Shown here in pieces: positions 1-7,374 of a stretch of DNA of 16,543 bases. Position numbers and translations under genes: made by a program. Location: assembly GCA_959605945.1 (NCBI GenBank), contig CAUHGY010000039.1:1-16543 (forward strand), written 5' to 3'. Below the pieces are notes generated by a model that was not told the origin of the DNA, made no database searches, and saw only the letters and a program-made list of their open reading frames with translations. Every line of letters starts with the position of its first letter. Positions within the stretch are counted from its first letter, which is position 1. This DNA is from an uncultured Clostridia bacterium. Lineage in GTDB: Bacteria > Bacillota > Clostridia > Christensenellales > Borkfalkiaceae.

Positions 1-1
1 A

Positions 2-109
2 TTTCTATTATCGTGAAATAAGTCTACCGCTCGGAATTCTCGTTTTTTCACAGTCGATTTAACAAAGTTTCTATAACCGTAAAATAAGTCTACCGTAAAA
101 TAACTCTAC
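2..109. repeat. Diverged direct repeats, possible mobile-element end
   Basis: A 28-bp unit at 2-29 recurs at 68-95 with 25 of 28 bases identical; both start TTTCTAT and end AAATAAGTCTACCG. The second copy is followed at once by a shorter copy, giving a 16-bp tandem: CGTAAAATAAGTCTAC at 78-93 and CGTAAAATAACTCTAC at 94-109, one base different. The third copy runs into the hairpin at 105-140, whose right arm carries the motif inverted. Multiple short repeats near one end are typical of transposase-binding sites in families such as IS21, but no transposase is in the window, so that identity is inference. They could also be operator sites for a gene to the left. Confidence 0.6.
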
Positions 110-140
110 CGCCCCGCAGCAATAGCAGCGGGGCGGTAGA
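105..140. other. Strong GC-rich hairpin bounding the repeats
   Basis: The left arm 105-120 pairs with 125-140 around an AATA loop; 15 of 16 positions pair and the only mismatch is A118/A127. The outer part TCTACCGCCCCGC is perfectly complementary to GCGGGGCGGTAGA. There is no T-run on either side, so it is not a textbook intrinsic terminator. It could be a terminator of a gene beyond the left edge or the inverted end of a mobile element, since its outer arms reproduce the repeat core TCTACCG. Confidence 0.7.
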
Positions 141-246
141 TATTCATCGGCGAACGGGCGGATTTAAATATGAAATAATATTTATATTTATAATTATTAA
201 AAAGTAAATAAACAATGCATACAATAGCAAGAATCATAATTTGCGC

Positions 247-276
247 TTGACTTTTTACGTGCCGTTATGTTACAGT
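247..276 (+). promoter_or_regulatory. Candidate promoter of the acyltransferase gene
   Basis: TTGACT at 247-252 is followed 18 bases later by TACAGT at 271-276, which is preceded by TGT, an extended -10 arrangement. The -10 matches TATAAT at only 4 of 6 positions, but the -35 is good and the extended -10 compensates. Transcription would start near 283, leaving a leader of about 30 nt before the ATG at 312. The rest of 141-311 is AT-rich and shows no gene. Confidence 0.5.
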
Positions 277-311
277 ATCGATAGAAAAGTTTACGGAAGA
301 AAAAAGAATTT

Positions 312-1598
312 ATGAAACTTACCATAGCTCAGAAGTTAGAAAAAAAACATTTCAGAAGACCTCCGAGAATAATTTACCCGTTATTGATAAACCTTGTCGT
401 AAAACATCTGGCAAAAAAATGGAACACAGAGTTTACATTCAAAACAGATATTTCAACTGTTAAACCGCCTTTCGTTGCGGTATTCAATCACCAGTCCAGA
501 AACGATTACGTGTTCACCGCGCTTGCTTTAAGAAAACATCGTCTGAATTTTGTGGCGGGCTATAACGAGTTTTTCCGTTCGCATCTGAAATTTATATTTT
601 CGCTTGCGCAGGTCATTCCGAAACGCAATTTCGTGCCCGACGTGCACGCCGTTATAGAAGCATCCCGCATCGTCAGAAACGGTGGGGCTATCTGCTTTTC
701 TCCGGAAGGAATGAGTTCTATTTCAGGGGCAAATCAACCTGTAGCTATAGGTACCGGTAAATTTTTAAAACATCTCGGCGTGCCGGTATATTTTGTGAAC
801 ATCAAAGGCGCTTATCTGATGGCGCCGAAGTACTGCCTTGACGAACATGTCGGCAAAGTTACAGTCAGCACGGAGTTGCTTTTTACTGCTGAAAATTTAA
901 AAGATTTCGGCCCGGCGGAGATAGAGGACACTCTCAACCGCGTCATGATGCACGACGATTATCTTTATAATAAAAAAACGCGCACGCCGTATTCGGGCGG
1001 CGATTTTGCAAAAAATTTGCATACGATGCTATACAGGTGCCCGAAATGCGGCAAAGAATTTTCGATGGTCAGCGAAGGAAACGAGCTTCGCTGCGAAAAC
1101 TGCGGCAATGCGGCTTATTTAAATGAATATTACGATCTTATTCCCAAAAATGAAGAATGCGTTATACCCGAAACGCCGTCGCTGTGGTATGAGTGGCAGA
1201 GAAATAAGCTGAAAGAAGAAATTATCGCAGACGAAAATTTTATTCTTACCGAACAAGTAAAGCTCGGTACTTTGCCCGATAAAACATATTTGAAAAACAA
1301 AGCTACAAGTCTTATTACGGGGGAAGGGATTATATCGATCAGCCGAAAGGGCTTTTCTTTTAACGGAATAAATAACGGCAAACCGTTTTCATTTGCGCTA
1401 AGCACAGATGAGCTTCCTACTTACGGAATGTGCACAGACATGACGCGGTTTTATACGTTCCATAATAAGAAGTTTTATGAATTTTATCCAAAGAACGAAT
1501 GCGTTGCAAAATGGTTTCTGGCAACAGAAGAACTGCACCGCATAAACGGCGGGCAATGGCGTAATTTTTCCGTCGGTAAAGGCGTTTATGAGTTTTAA
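312..1598 (+). CDS. PlsC-type acyltransferase with zinc ribbon and extra C-terminal region
   Basis: 428 aa. The N-terminal half is a lysophospholipid/glycerol-phosphate acyltransferase domain: the catalytic HX4D motif is NHQSRND (H60, D65) and a second block reads FSPEGMSS (129-136), matching the FPEG(T/S) acyl-acceptor motif. It should transfer an acyl chain to a lysophospholipid or related acceptor at the inner membrane face. Residues 243-264 form a four-cysteine zinc ribbon (CPKC at 243-246, CENC at 261-264) absent from ordinary PlsC enzymes of about 200-250 aa, and some 150 further residues follow that I do not recognise. Start ATG 312 has only a weak upstream SD (GGAAGA, 295-300). The gene has its own candidate promoter and a hairpin after it, so it looks monocistronic. 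Acyltransferase fold is confident; the acceptor and the role of the zinc ribbon are unknown. Confidence 0.8.
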   Translation: MKLTIAQKLEKKHFRRPPRIIYPLLINLVVKHLAKKWNTEFTFKTDISTVKPPFVAVFNHQSRNDYVFTALALRKHRLNFVAGYNEFFRSHLKFIFSLAQVIPKRNFVPDVHAVIEASRIVRNGGAICFSPEGMSSISGANQPVAIGTGKFLKHLGVPVYFVNIKGAYLMAPKYCLDEHVGKVTVSTELLFTAENLKDFGPAEIEDTLNRVMMHDDYLYNKKTRTPYSGGDFAKNLHTMLYRCPKCGKEFSMVSEGNELRCENCGNAAYLNEYYDLIPKNEECVIPETPSLWYEWQRNKLKEEIIADENFILTEQVKLGTLPDKTYLKNKATSLITGEGIISISRKGFSFNGINNGKPFSFALSTDELPTYGMCTDMTRFYTFHNKKFYEFYPKNECVAKWFLATEELHRINGGQWRNFSVGKGVYEF

Positions 1599-1674
1599 AT
1601 TAAAGATATTAATCTTAGTTTTAGTCGGCGAAGTATCCGTTAATATAGTTTTACAGTGAAAATTTAGCCATAAA

Positions 1675-1703
1675 ACGGCGCAGTCATTTTCTGACGGCGC
1701 CGT
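1675..1703 (+). terminator. Hairpin after the acyltransferase gene
   Basis: ACGGCGCAGTCA (1675-1686) pairs with TGACGGCGCCGT (1692-1703) around a TTTTC loop, with one A/G mismatch in 12 positions. It is followed by AATTT, a weak tail, so terminator function is likely but not certain. The possible TTG start of the next reading frame (1707) lies four bases past the stem. Confidence 0.5.
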
Positions 1704-1706
1704 AAT

Positions 1707-2882
1707 TTGATCAAAGCGGAAGAAGTTTACGATGCATGGAAGCTTTTTTATTCGGGATATGTGAATTATCCTTTAAATATCATGTTCAGTTACTACGGTC
1801 CCATGCATGACGGAGTTGTGTGGGAGCTGCAACTGAAACCTAAAAATTTTTCTTTGCCGAGAAGCTGGCTCATACTTGACAGGACCGACGGAGACCGCAT
1901 TAACGAATGTTTAATGTTCGGGCACAATCTCGATGAGGCGATAGAGCTTGTCGGTGAAATGAAAGGGCTTTTCAAAAAATCGGCAGATAGGCTGAATTCG
2001 TTGAAGTTTAAGGAAAATGCCGCTCTCAGAGATCTTGTTTCGGTGACAAACGCCGTGCATATTCTCTCCGAAAGCGCCTATAACATACTTGTGTTTTATA
2101 AGCTCAGAGACGAACTCGGGCTTACCGATAATCCGGCGCTTCTTCCGAGAATGAAAGAAATTGTGTTAAACGAAATCGACAACAGCCGTTCTATGGCGGC
2201 GCTTTGCAAAGCAGATAACCGTCTCGGATACCATTCCGAAGCCGAAGGCTTCAAGTTTTTTCCCGCAAAGCTCGAATATCGCATAAATCAGCTTGAAAGA
2301 TTGCTCGAAACAGAATTCAGGGAAGTGGAAGGGAGAATAAAATCCGGGCTTAAACCGCTTGAATATTACGACGGAATTGAGGACGGCTGCGCAAGATATG
2401 TTATCAGACCGTGCGATTCGGAACAGGCTGAATGGCAGTATCTTTCCGACAATAAGGCGAAATTTAAGATAGCAGATGACGGCGACTTTTTGAGAATTAC
2501 AATTTGTTCGGACAGCCCCACGAGATTCGGGGTCGTTCCCGAATGGCGTATTATGCGCCCGGCACCGGGAATGTATGCCTATTCGGAAGACGGCAGACTG
2601 AAAATGCCCGAAGAGACGGCTCTCAACTTTTCACTTTACGGCGAAAGACTGAGCAGGGAAAAAGCCAAGTGGGAAGTCGAGTTTTTAAATGAAGAAAGAA
2701 CGTGCGCGGTCTTTTCGGTAAATAAAAAGGAAATAGGGCTTAACGGCAGGAAACCGTTCAAACTTGCAATATCCACTCACAATAATCCCTGGAGCGTCGA
2801 TCCTGCTCCGTGCAGAATGCTTTGCAAAGAACATATGTCTCCGGGCGAGTTCGGATGGATATTTTTTGAAGACAGAAAATAA
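1707..2882 (+). CDS. Unrecognised protein, probably the 5'-truncated C-terminal part of a larger one
   Basis: 391 aa from TTG 1707. I cannot name its family. It begins like mid-protein sequence (YVNYPLNIMFSYYGPMHDG), has a conserved-looking block around residues 174-195 (LGYHSEAEGFKFFPAKLEYR) followed by a helical stretch, and ends in a Trp/Phe-rich, probably beta-rich region. Nothing suggests a signal peptide. The frame is closed by TGA at 1692-1694 inside the preceding hairpin, no SD precedes TTG 1707, and the next ATG (1782, residue 26) also lacks one, so the normal start seems to be missing. The likeliest reading is a remnant whose N-terminal domain was deleted. It lies 51 nt before the GH4 gene, which suggests a link to uronic-acid or pectin sugar use (inference from context). 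It may still be expressed as a short protein. Confidence 0.55.
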   Translation: MIKAEEVYDAWKLFYSGYVNYPLNIMFSYYGPMHDGVVWELQLKPKNFSLPRSWLILDRTDGDRINECLMFGHNLDEAIELVGEMKGLFKKSADRLNSLKFKENAALRDLVSVTNAVHILSESAYNILVFYKLRDELGLTDNPALLPRMKEIVLNEIDNSRSMAALCKADNRLGYHSEAEGFKFFPAKLEYRINQLERLLETEFREVEGRIKSGLKPLEYYDGIEDGCARYVIRPCDSEQAEWQYLSDNKAKFKIADDGDFLRITICSDSPTRFGVVPEWRIMRPAPGMYAYSEDGRLKMPEETALNFSLYGERLSREKAKWEVEFLNEERTCAVFSVNKKEIGLNGRKPFKLAISTHNNPWSVDPAPCRMLCKEHMSPGEFGWIFFEDRK

Positions 2883-2892
2883 AGCATTTGGT

Positions 2893-2916
2893 TTCCGGCG
2901 GCGTAAAACCGCGGAA
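2893..2916 (+). promoter_or_regulatory. Small hairpin just before the GH4 ribosome binding site
   Basis: TTCC plus GCGG (2893-2901, one bulged G) pairs with CCGCGGAA (2909-2916) around a seven-base loop. It ends five bases before the AAGGAG at 2921-2926. It could stabilise or separate the GH4 message from the upstream transcript; it lacks a T-run and is unlikely to terminate strongly. Confidence 0.3.
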
Positions 2917-2933
2917 CTTTAAGGAGAAATATT

Positions 2934-4313
2934 ATGAATAAAAAAATTTCCGGACTTAAAATCGCATATATCGGCGGCGGCTCCCGCGGGTGGGCAAGAA
3001 CGCTTATGAACGATCTTGCCAAAGAAGAAGCTATTTCCGGCGAAGTAGCGCTCTATGACATAGATTTTTCCGCGGCAAAAATCAACGAAGCGATCGGCAA
3101 TGCCGTTTCCGCAAGAGACGATGCAAAGGGAAAGTGGCGTTATGCGGTCGTCCGCACGCAGGCGGAAGCGCTTAAGAATGCCGACTTTGTCGTTATTTCT
3201 ATTCTTCCCGGCACTTTCGACGAAATGCAGTCGGATGTGCATGCGCCCGAAGAATACGGCATTTATCAGTCTGTCGGCGATACCGTGGGACCGGGAGGCA
3301 TTGTCAGAGCTTTGCGTACCGTTCCCATGTATATCGATATTGCGAGAGATATTGAAAAATATTGTCCCAAGGCGTGGGTGATTAACTTCACAAACCCCAT
3401 GACGATATGCACGCGCGCACTGTATAAAGCGTTCCCGTCTATACGTGCGTTCGGATGCTGCCACGAAGTTTTTGCGGTTCAGGATCTTATAGCCACCATT
3501 TACAATAAAAAGACAGGGGAGAATATCAGTCGTCAGGACGTAAAAACAAATGTTCTGGGCATTAATCATTTTACATGGATAGACAGGGCTTATTACGGCG
3601 ATGTCGATCTCATGCCCATGATCAGGGAATTTGCGGAAGAATACAGGGAAACAGGCTGGAAATCCCATGGCGACCATTGGATGAATAATTCATTTGCCTG
3701 CTGCGAAAAAGTTAAATTCGATCTGTTGCTGAGATACGGTATACTCGGTGCGGCGGGGGACAGGCATCTTGCAGAATTCTGTCCGGGCAGCTGGTATCTT
3801 AAAAGTCCCGAAAACGTTAAAAAATGGATGTTCGGGCTTACATCTGTCGAATGGCGCAAAAACGATCTTAAAGAAAGAATAAATAAGACCGAAAGACTGC
3901 TTAAAGGAGAAGAAAAATTCGAGTTTTTCGATTCGGGCGAAGAAAGCGTGGAGCAGATGAAGGCTCTCTTGGGTTTGGGAGATCTTGTCACAAATGTCAA
4001 TCTTCCAAACAAAGGACAGATGGCAGATATACCTGTAAACGCCGTTGTGGAGACCAACGCCGTATTTACTAGCGGCGCAGTCAGCCCGGTCAATGCCGGC
4101 AGACTTCCCGATCCTGTACAGGGACTGGTTCTCCGCCAGGTGATGAATCAGGAGACTGTCATTGAAGCTGCGTTCAGCGGCAATATGGAACTTGCTTTCA
4201 GCGCGTTTGTAAACGATCCGTTGGTGACGGTCGGCATAGACGATGCGAGAGAGCTGTTCAACAAGATGACCTTCAATACCAAGGCGTATATTCCTTTTTA
4301 TAAAAAAATATAA
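2934..4313 (+). CDS. Family 4 glycoside hydrolase, probable alpha-galacturonidase
   Basis: 459 aa, normal for GH4. These enzymes cleave by transient oxidation at C3 and need NAD+ and a divalent metal, usually Mn2+. A Rossmann nucleotide-binding loop is present at IGGGSRGW (13-20) with the acidic YDID (41-44). NFTNPM (151-156), CHEV (176-179) and GINHFTW (209-215) follow; C176 and H212 correspond to the family's metal ligands. CHEV is the signature reported for alpha-galacturonidases such as Bacillus subtilis LplD, whereas alpha-galactosidases have CHSV and the phospho-glycosidases differ again. The predicted role is therefore release of galacturonic acid from small pectin-derived oligosaccharides in the cytoplasm; no signal peptide is seen. 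ATG 2934 has an excellent SD (AAGGAG, 2921-2926). No uronate catabolic genes or transporter are adjacent. Family very sure, substrate moderately sure. Confidence 0.92.
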   Translation: MNKKISGLKIAYIGGGSRGWARTLMNDLAKEEAISGEVALYDIDFSAAKINEAIGNAVSARDDAKGKWRYAVVRTQAEALKNADFVVISILPGTFDEMQSDVHAPEEYGIYQSVGDTVGPGGIVRALRTVPMYIDIARDIEKYCPKAWVINFTNPMTICTRALYKAFPSIRAFGCCHEVFAVQDLIATIYNKKTGENISRQDVKTNVLGINHFTWIDRAYYGDVDLMPMIREFAEEYRETGWKSHGDHWMNNSFACCEKVKFDLLLRYGILGAAGDRHLAEFCPGSWYLKSPENVKKWMFGLTSVEWRKNDLKERINKTERLLKGEEKFEFFDSGEESVEQMKALLGLGDLVTNVNLPNKGQMADIPVNAVVETNAVFTSGAVSPVNAGRLPDPVQGLVLRQVMNQETVIEAAFSGNMELAFSAFVNDPLVTVGIDDARELFNKMTFNTKAYIPFYKKI

Positions 4314-4344
4314 TATACGGCATATTGATATATTTTACCGTCAG

Positions 4345-4379
4345 GACCGCGGCTCGCCATTTTTCGGCGCGCCGCGGTT
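4345..4379 (+). terminator. Hairpin after the GH4 gene
   Basis: ACCGCGGCTCGCC (4346-4358) pairs with GGCGCGCCGCGGT (4366-4378) around an ATTTTTC loop, with one T/C mismatch; G4345/T4379 can add a wobble pair. It starts 32 nt after the GH4 stop codon. The stem is very stable but no T-run follows, so termination efficiency is uncertain. Together with the promoter at 4550 it marks a transcription-unit boundary. The rest of 4314-4549 shows no credible gene. Confidence 0.55.
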
Positions 4380-4549
4380 CGTCATTTACGGCGATTTCAG
4401 TCAAAACATTTTCTGAGTTTTTTACACGATGCGGATATTGTTTTATATTAAAAATCTCAAATTATAACTTGTATTATAGTGCACCGGCGGTAATTTATTT
4501 CGGATCTTCTGTATAAAAATGCGTTTTCCGCGGGTCCTTCCAAAACGGC

Positions 4550-4578
4550 TTGACAAATATGACGATATATTTTAAAAT
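4550..4578 (+). promoter_or_regulatory. Sigma-A promoter of the two-component operon
   Basis: TTGACA at 4550-4555 is a perfect -35, followed after exactly 17 bases by TAAAAT at 4573-4578, a 5-of-6 match to the -10. Transcription should start near 4585, giving a leader of about 80 nt before the response regulator ATG at 4664. Confidence 0.75.
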
Positions 4579-4588
4579 TTAATAAATT

Positions 4589-4624
4589 TCAACTCGAGTT
4601 GAGATTTAATTGAAGTAAAGTTGA
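4589..4624 (+). promoter_or_regulatory. Palindrome and 11-bp-phased TTGA repeats, candidate operator
   Basis: TCAACTCGAGTTGA at 4589-4602 is a perfect 14-bp palindrome lying at the expected transcription start. Its right half opens a series of GTTGA/ATTGA/GTTGA at 4598, 4609 and 4620, spaced exactly 11 bp, one helical turn. OmpR-family regulators commonly bind direct repeats spaced about one turn, and the next gene encodes such a regulator, so autoregulation is plausible. A site downstream of the start would favour repression. Function is inferred. Confidence 0.45.
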
Positions 4625-4663
4625 AAAATATATGTTATTATAAAATCCTAAAAAGGAGAATCG

Positions 4664-5335
4664 ATGTTTAAAATTCTGATCGTTGAAGACGACGCGGAAC
4701 TGCGCGGGCTGTTTCAGAAAGTTCTTGTCAAGAACGGTTATTCGGTAAAGTGCGCCGAAAACGGAGAGCAGGCGCTTGAAGTATTGGAAAACGACTATAC
4801 CGATCTTATTATTTCCGATGTCATGATGCCGGTTATGGACGGATACGAGCTGGTCAGAACGCTCCGCGATTCGGGCAACCAGACTCCGGTTATGATGATA
4901 ACCGCGAAAGACGCCTATGACGATATGCGTCAGGGCTTTTTGTCGGGTACCGACGATTATTTGGTCAAACCCGTCAACGTCAACGAGATGGTGCTGAGAG
5001 CGGGTGCGCTTCTGCGCAGGGCGCAGATGATAAATTCACGTCGCATAAATCTCGGCGGAACGGTCCTTGAATATGATTCTCTTTCTGTTTCTTACTCCGG
5101 AAAAACGGTTGTTTTGCCGCAGAAAGAATTTATGCTTTTATATAAAATGGCATCTTATCCCGGTAAAATTTTTACGAGGCAGCAGATTATGGACGACATC
5201 TGGGGATACGACAGCGAGACTGATGCTCACACCGTCGAAGTGCATATAGGAAGGCTTCGCGAACGTTTCCGCGACAATCCCGATTTCGAGATAGTCACTA
5301 TCAGGGGCGTGGGATATAAGGCGGTCAAAAAATGA
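4664..5335 (+). CDS. OmpR-family response regulator
   Basis: 223 aa, standard length. Receiver domain at about 2-115: acidic pocket E8-D9-D10, phosphoacceptor D52 (SDVMMP), T80 and K102 (KPV), all conserved. The C-terminal winged-helix DNA-binding domain (about 130-222) has the typical YDSETDAHTVEVHIGRLR recognition-helix stretch and ends in IRGVGYK. Phosphorylation by the partner kinase should control promoter binding. The start is fixed by AAGGAG at 4653-4658, five bases before the ATG. The stop overlaps the kinase start by 4 nt (ATGA), so the two are translationally coupled. Targets are unknown; candidates are its own promoter (phased repeats just upstream) and the lipid genes downstream. 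Family assignment is secure, the signal is not known. Confidence 0.96.
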   Translation: MFKILIVEDDAELRGLFQKVLVKNGYSVKCAENGEQALEVLENDYTDLIISDVMMPVMDGYELVRTLRDSGNQTPVMMITAKDAYDDMRQGFLSGTDDYLVKPVNVNEMVLRAGALLRRAQMINSRRINLGGTVLEYDSLSVSYSGKTVVLPQKEFMLLYKMASYPGKIFTRQQIMDDIWGYDSETDAHTVEVHIGRLRERFRDNPDFEIVTIRGVGYKAVKK

Positions 5336-6393
5336 AAAAGAGAGAGAATCTTCCCGAACTCGAAAGGGCACGCGGCCGTACTTACGATTTAAGGCTGATA
5401 TTCATTTTCACCGTATTGGCCGTATATATTCTTGCAACGGCGGCTTCAACTGTATTGATATGGCTTTTCGATAAAGTTTTCGGTCTCCCGATTTCCATAC
5501 CGAATTTTGTGTGGGTATCGATTTTAAGCATAGTTTTAGGGTTATTGCTTTTTTTGCTTATTTCGAGAGTGGTACTGTCGCCCATAATGCGTCTGGAAGA
5601 GGCCATGGCAAAAGTCGCAAAAGGCGATTTTTCCGTACGGCTTGAACAAGACAGCAAAATAAAAGAGATACGCCGTTCTTATGACAGTTTTAACATCATG
5701 GTCAAAGAACTCGGTTCAACGGAAATATTGCAGGCGGATTTCGTGTCGAATGTTTCACACGAATTCAAAACTCCGATAAACGCTATCGAAGGGTACGCCA
5801 TGTTGCTGCAAAGCAGCGAAAATGTTTCGGACGAACAGGCGGAATATGTGGATAAAATTCTATTTAATACCAGACGCCTTACCGAACTTATCGGCGGAAT
5901 ACTTCTTCTTTCAAAAATAGAAAATTCGGTTATTGAACCCAAAAAAGAAGTGTTCAGCCTTGACGAACAGATAAGGCAGGCGATCGTATCGCTTGAAATG
6001 AAATGGATGGAAAAACATCTGGATTTTGACGTTTCGTTAGAAGAAATAAAAATAAACGGCAATAAAAATCTTCTTTCTCACGTGTGGCTGAATCTTATAG
6101 ACAACGCCGTGAAGTTCAGTCCTCCGAGCGGCATCGTTCAGATAAATCTGAAAAACGATAACGGTGTGGCGGCGTTTACCATCACCGATTCGGGGCCGGG
6201 AATAAAAGAAGAAAGTCTTTCGCACATATTCGATAAATTTTATCAGGCAGACAATTCTCACAGCAAAGACGGTAACGGACTGGGATTGGCGCTCGTCAAG
6301 AGAATACTTAACATAAACAACGGAAGCATAGAAGTCTGCAACGTCTCCGGCGGAGGATGCAGATTTACGGTTCGTCTGCCGCTCAATATATAG
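5332..6393 (+). CDS. Membrane sensor histidine kinase without a sizeable extracytoplasmic domain
   Basis: 353 aa. Two transmembrane segments (about 21-46 and 59-82) enclose a loop of only some 12 residues. A HAMP linker follows (about 80-132). The HisKA domain carries SHEFKTP with phosphorylated H143. The catalytic domain shows the N-box (NLIDNAVKF, N258), the G1 box DSGPGI (286-291), an F-box region (IFDKFYQ) and G2 GNGLGLAL (314-321), so all kinase motifs are intact. It should phosphorylate D52 of the overlapping response regulator. With almost no outside loop it resembles kinases that sense a signal in or at the membrane, or through an accessory protein; given the lipid genes downstream, a membrane-lipid signal is a reasonable but unproven guess. 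Translation is coupled through the ATGA overlap. Confidence 0.95.
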   Translation: MKKRENLPELERARGRTYDLRLIFIFTVLAVYILATAASTVLIWLFDKVFGLPISIPNFVWVSILSIVLGLLLFLLISRVVLSPIMRLEEAMAKVAKGDFSVRLEQDSKIKEIRRSYDSFNIMVKELGSTEILQADFVSNVSHEFKTPINAIEGYAMLLQSSENVSDEQAEYVDKILFNTRRLTELIGGILLLSKIENSVIEPKKEVFSLDEQIRQAIVSLEMKWMEKHLDFDVSLEEIKINGNKNLLSHVWLNLIDNAVKFSPPSGIVQINLKNDNGVAAFTITDSGPGIKEESLSHIFDKFYQADNSHSKDGNGLGLALVKRILNINNGSIEVCNVSGGGCRFTVRLPLNI

Positions 6394-6446
6394 CTCAAAA
6401 GATAAGAAAGATAAATATAATATATTAAACAAAGGAGAAAAACATA

Positions 6447-7340
6447 ATGGGAGAAAATATCGCGAATAGAATAGCGGTCATTACCGACTCCGCTTCGGAT
6501 CTCGGCAGCGGGATCCGCAAAAAGTACGGCATAGAATATGTTGCAATGGGCATTCATTTTGACGGCAAGGACTTAAAAGCGTCGCTCGATTGGGAAGAGA
6601 TATCACCTGTCGAAATGTACGGAATAATGCGTTCGGGTACGCGCATCACAACTACGCAGGTACCTGTACATATTTTTCGCGAAGAGTTCGAGCGGCATCT
6701 TAAAAACGGCGAAGACGTTCTTTATATAGGCTGTTCTTCGGGACTGAGCGGTTCTGTAAACGCAGGCAAGGTCGTCGGGGACGAACTTCAAAAAGAATAT
6801 CCCGAAAATAAGATAATTTGTATAGATTCGCTTTCAAGTTGCCTTGCGGAAGGATTGATCGCCGTCGACGCGGCGATGATGAGGGATGAAGGAAAATCAA
6901 TCGATGAAATCGCCGCTTATATCGAAAAAAACAAACTTAAATACAATCAGTACGCGGCTATTGAAGATTTAAGCTATCTGAAAAGAGCGGGCAGAGTAAA
7001 GGCGTCGGCGGCATTTTTCGGAAATATGTTCGGAATAAAACCTATCTTAATATCAAACAGAAACGGCGAGAATTTCGCCGTCAAAAAAATCAAAGGCAGA
7101 AAAAGTTCGCTGGATGAAATAGTAAATATGGCTGTTGCAGACGCGGAGGATGCCGAAAAACGCATAATCGGTATCGCTCATGCAGACTGTGAAGAAGATG
7201 CCGAGTATGTTAAAGCAAAGATAAAAGAGCGCTTGAACCCTAAGGAAATTTACGTCAACTATATAGGGCCGATAATCGGCGCTTCGGCAGGTCCCGGAAG
7301 CATAGCCGTTTATCTTTACGGAAAGGAAGTTACTGTCTGA
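6447..7340 (+). CDS. fakB: DegV-family fatty-acid-binding protein (FakB type)
   Basis: 297 aa, slightly above the usual 280-290. DegV motifs are all present: TDSASDL (13-19), TTTQVP (68-73), SSGLSGS (97-103), DLSYLKRAGRV in the middle and IGPIIGASAGPG near the C-terminus. DegV proteins hold one fatty acid in a buried pocket; FakB members present it to FakA, which makes acyl-phosphate for phospholipid synthesis. The next gene encodes FakA, 34 nt downstream, which strongly supports the FakB role. It is cytosolic, with no signal peptide. The start is supported by AAAGGAG at 6432-6438. The gap of 53 nt from the kinase gene contains no clear terminator, so cotranscription with the two-component system is possible; a TATAAT-like string at 6416-6421 has no good -35. 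Chain-length preference cannot be read from sequence. Confidence 0.93.
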   Translation: MGENIANRIAVITDSASDLGSGIRKKYGIEYVAMGIHFDGKDLKASLDWEEISPVEMYGIMRSGTRITTTQVPVHIFREEFERHLKNGEDVLYIGCSSGLSGSVNAGKVVGDELQKEYPENKIICIDSLSSCLAEGLIAVDAAMMRDEGKSIDEIAAYIEKNKLKYNQYAAIEDLSYLKRAGRVKASAAFFGNMFGIKPILISNRNGENFAVKKIKGRKSSLDEIVNMAVADAEDAEKRIIGIAHADCEEDAEYVKAKIKERLNPKEIYVNYIGPIIGASAGPGSIAVYLYGKEVTV

Positions 7341-7374
7341 TATTTTGTTCCGGATTATTGGGGGGACGTGAAAA

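Noticed and set aside
2..109. CRISPR array
   Set aside because: Only two to three diverged repeats with irregular spacing (38 bp, then none) and no cas genes in the window.
2919..3677. 252-aa open frame antisense to the GH4 gene
   Set aside because: Lies wholly opposite a clear GH4 coding region, has no SD and no recognisable motif.
4325..4516. 63-aa frame after the GH4 gene
   Set aside because: Contains the terminator-like hairpin, lacks an SD and resembles no protein.
6393..6421. Separate promoter for the DegV gene
   Set aside because: TATAAT is present at 6416-6421 but no acceptable -35 stands 16-18 bases upstream.
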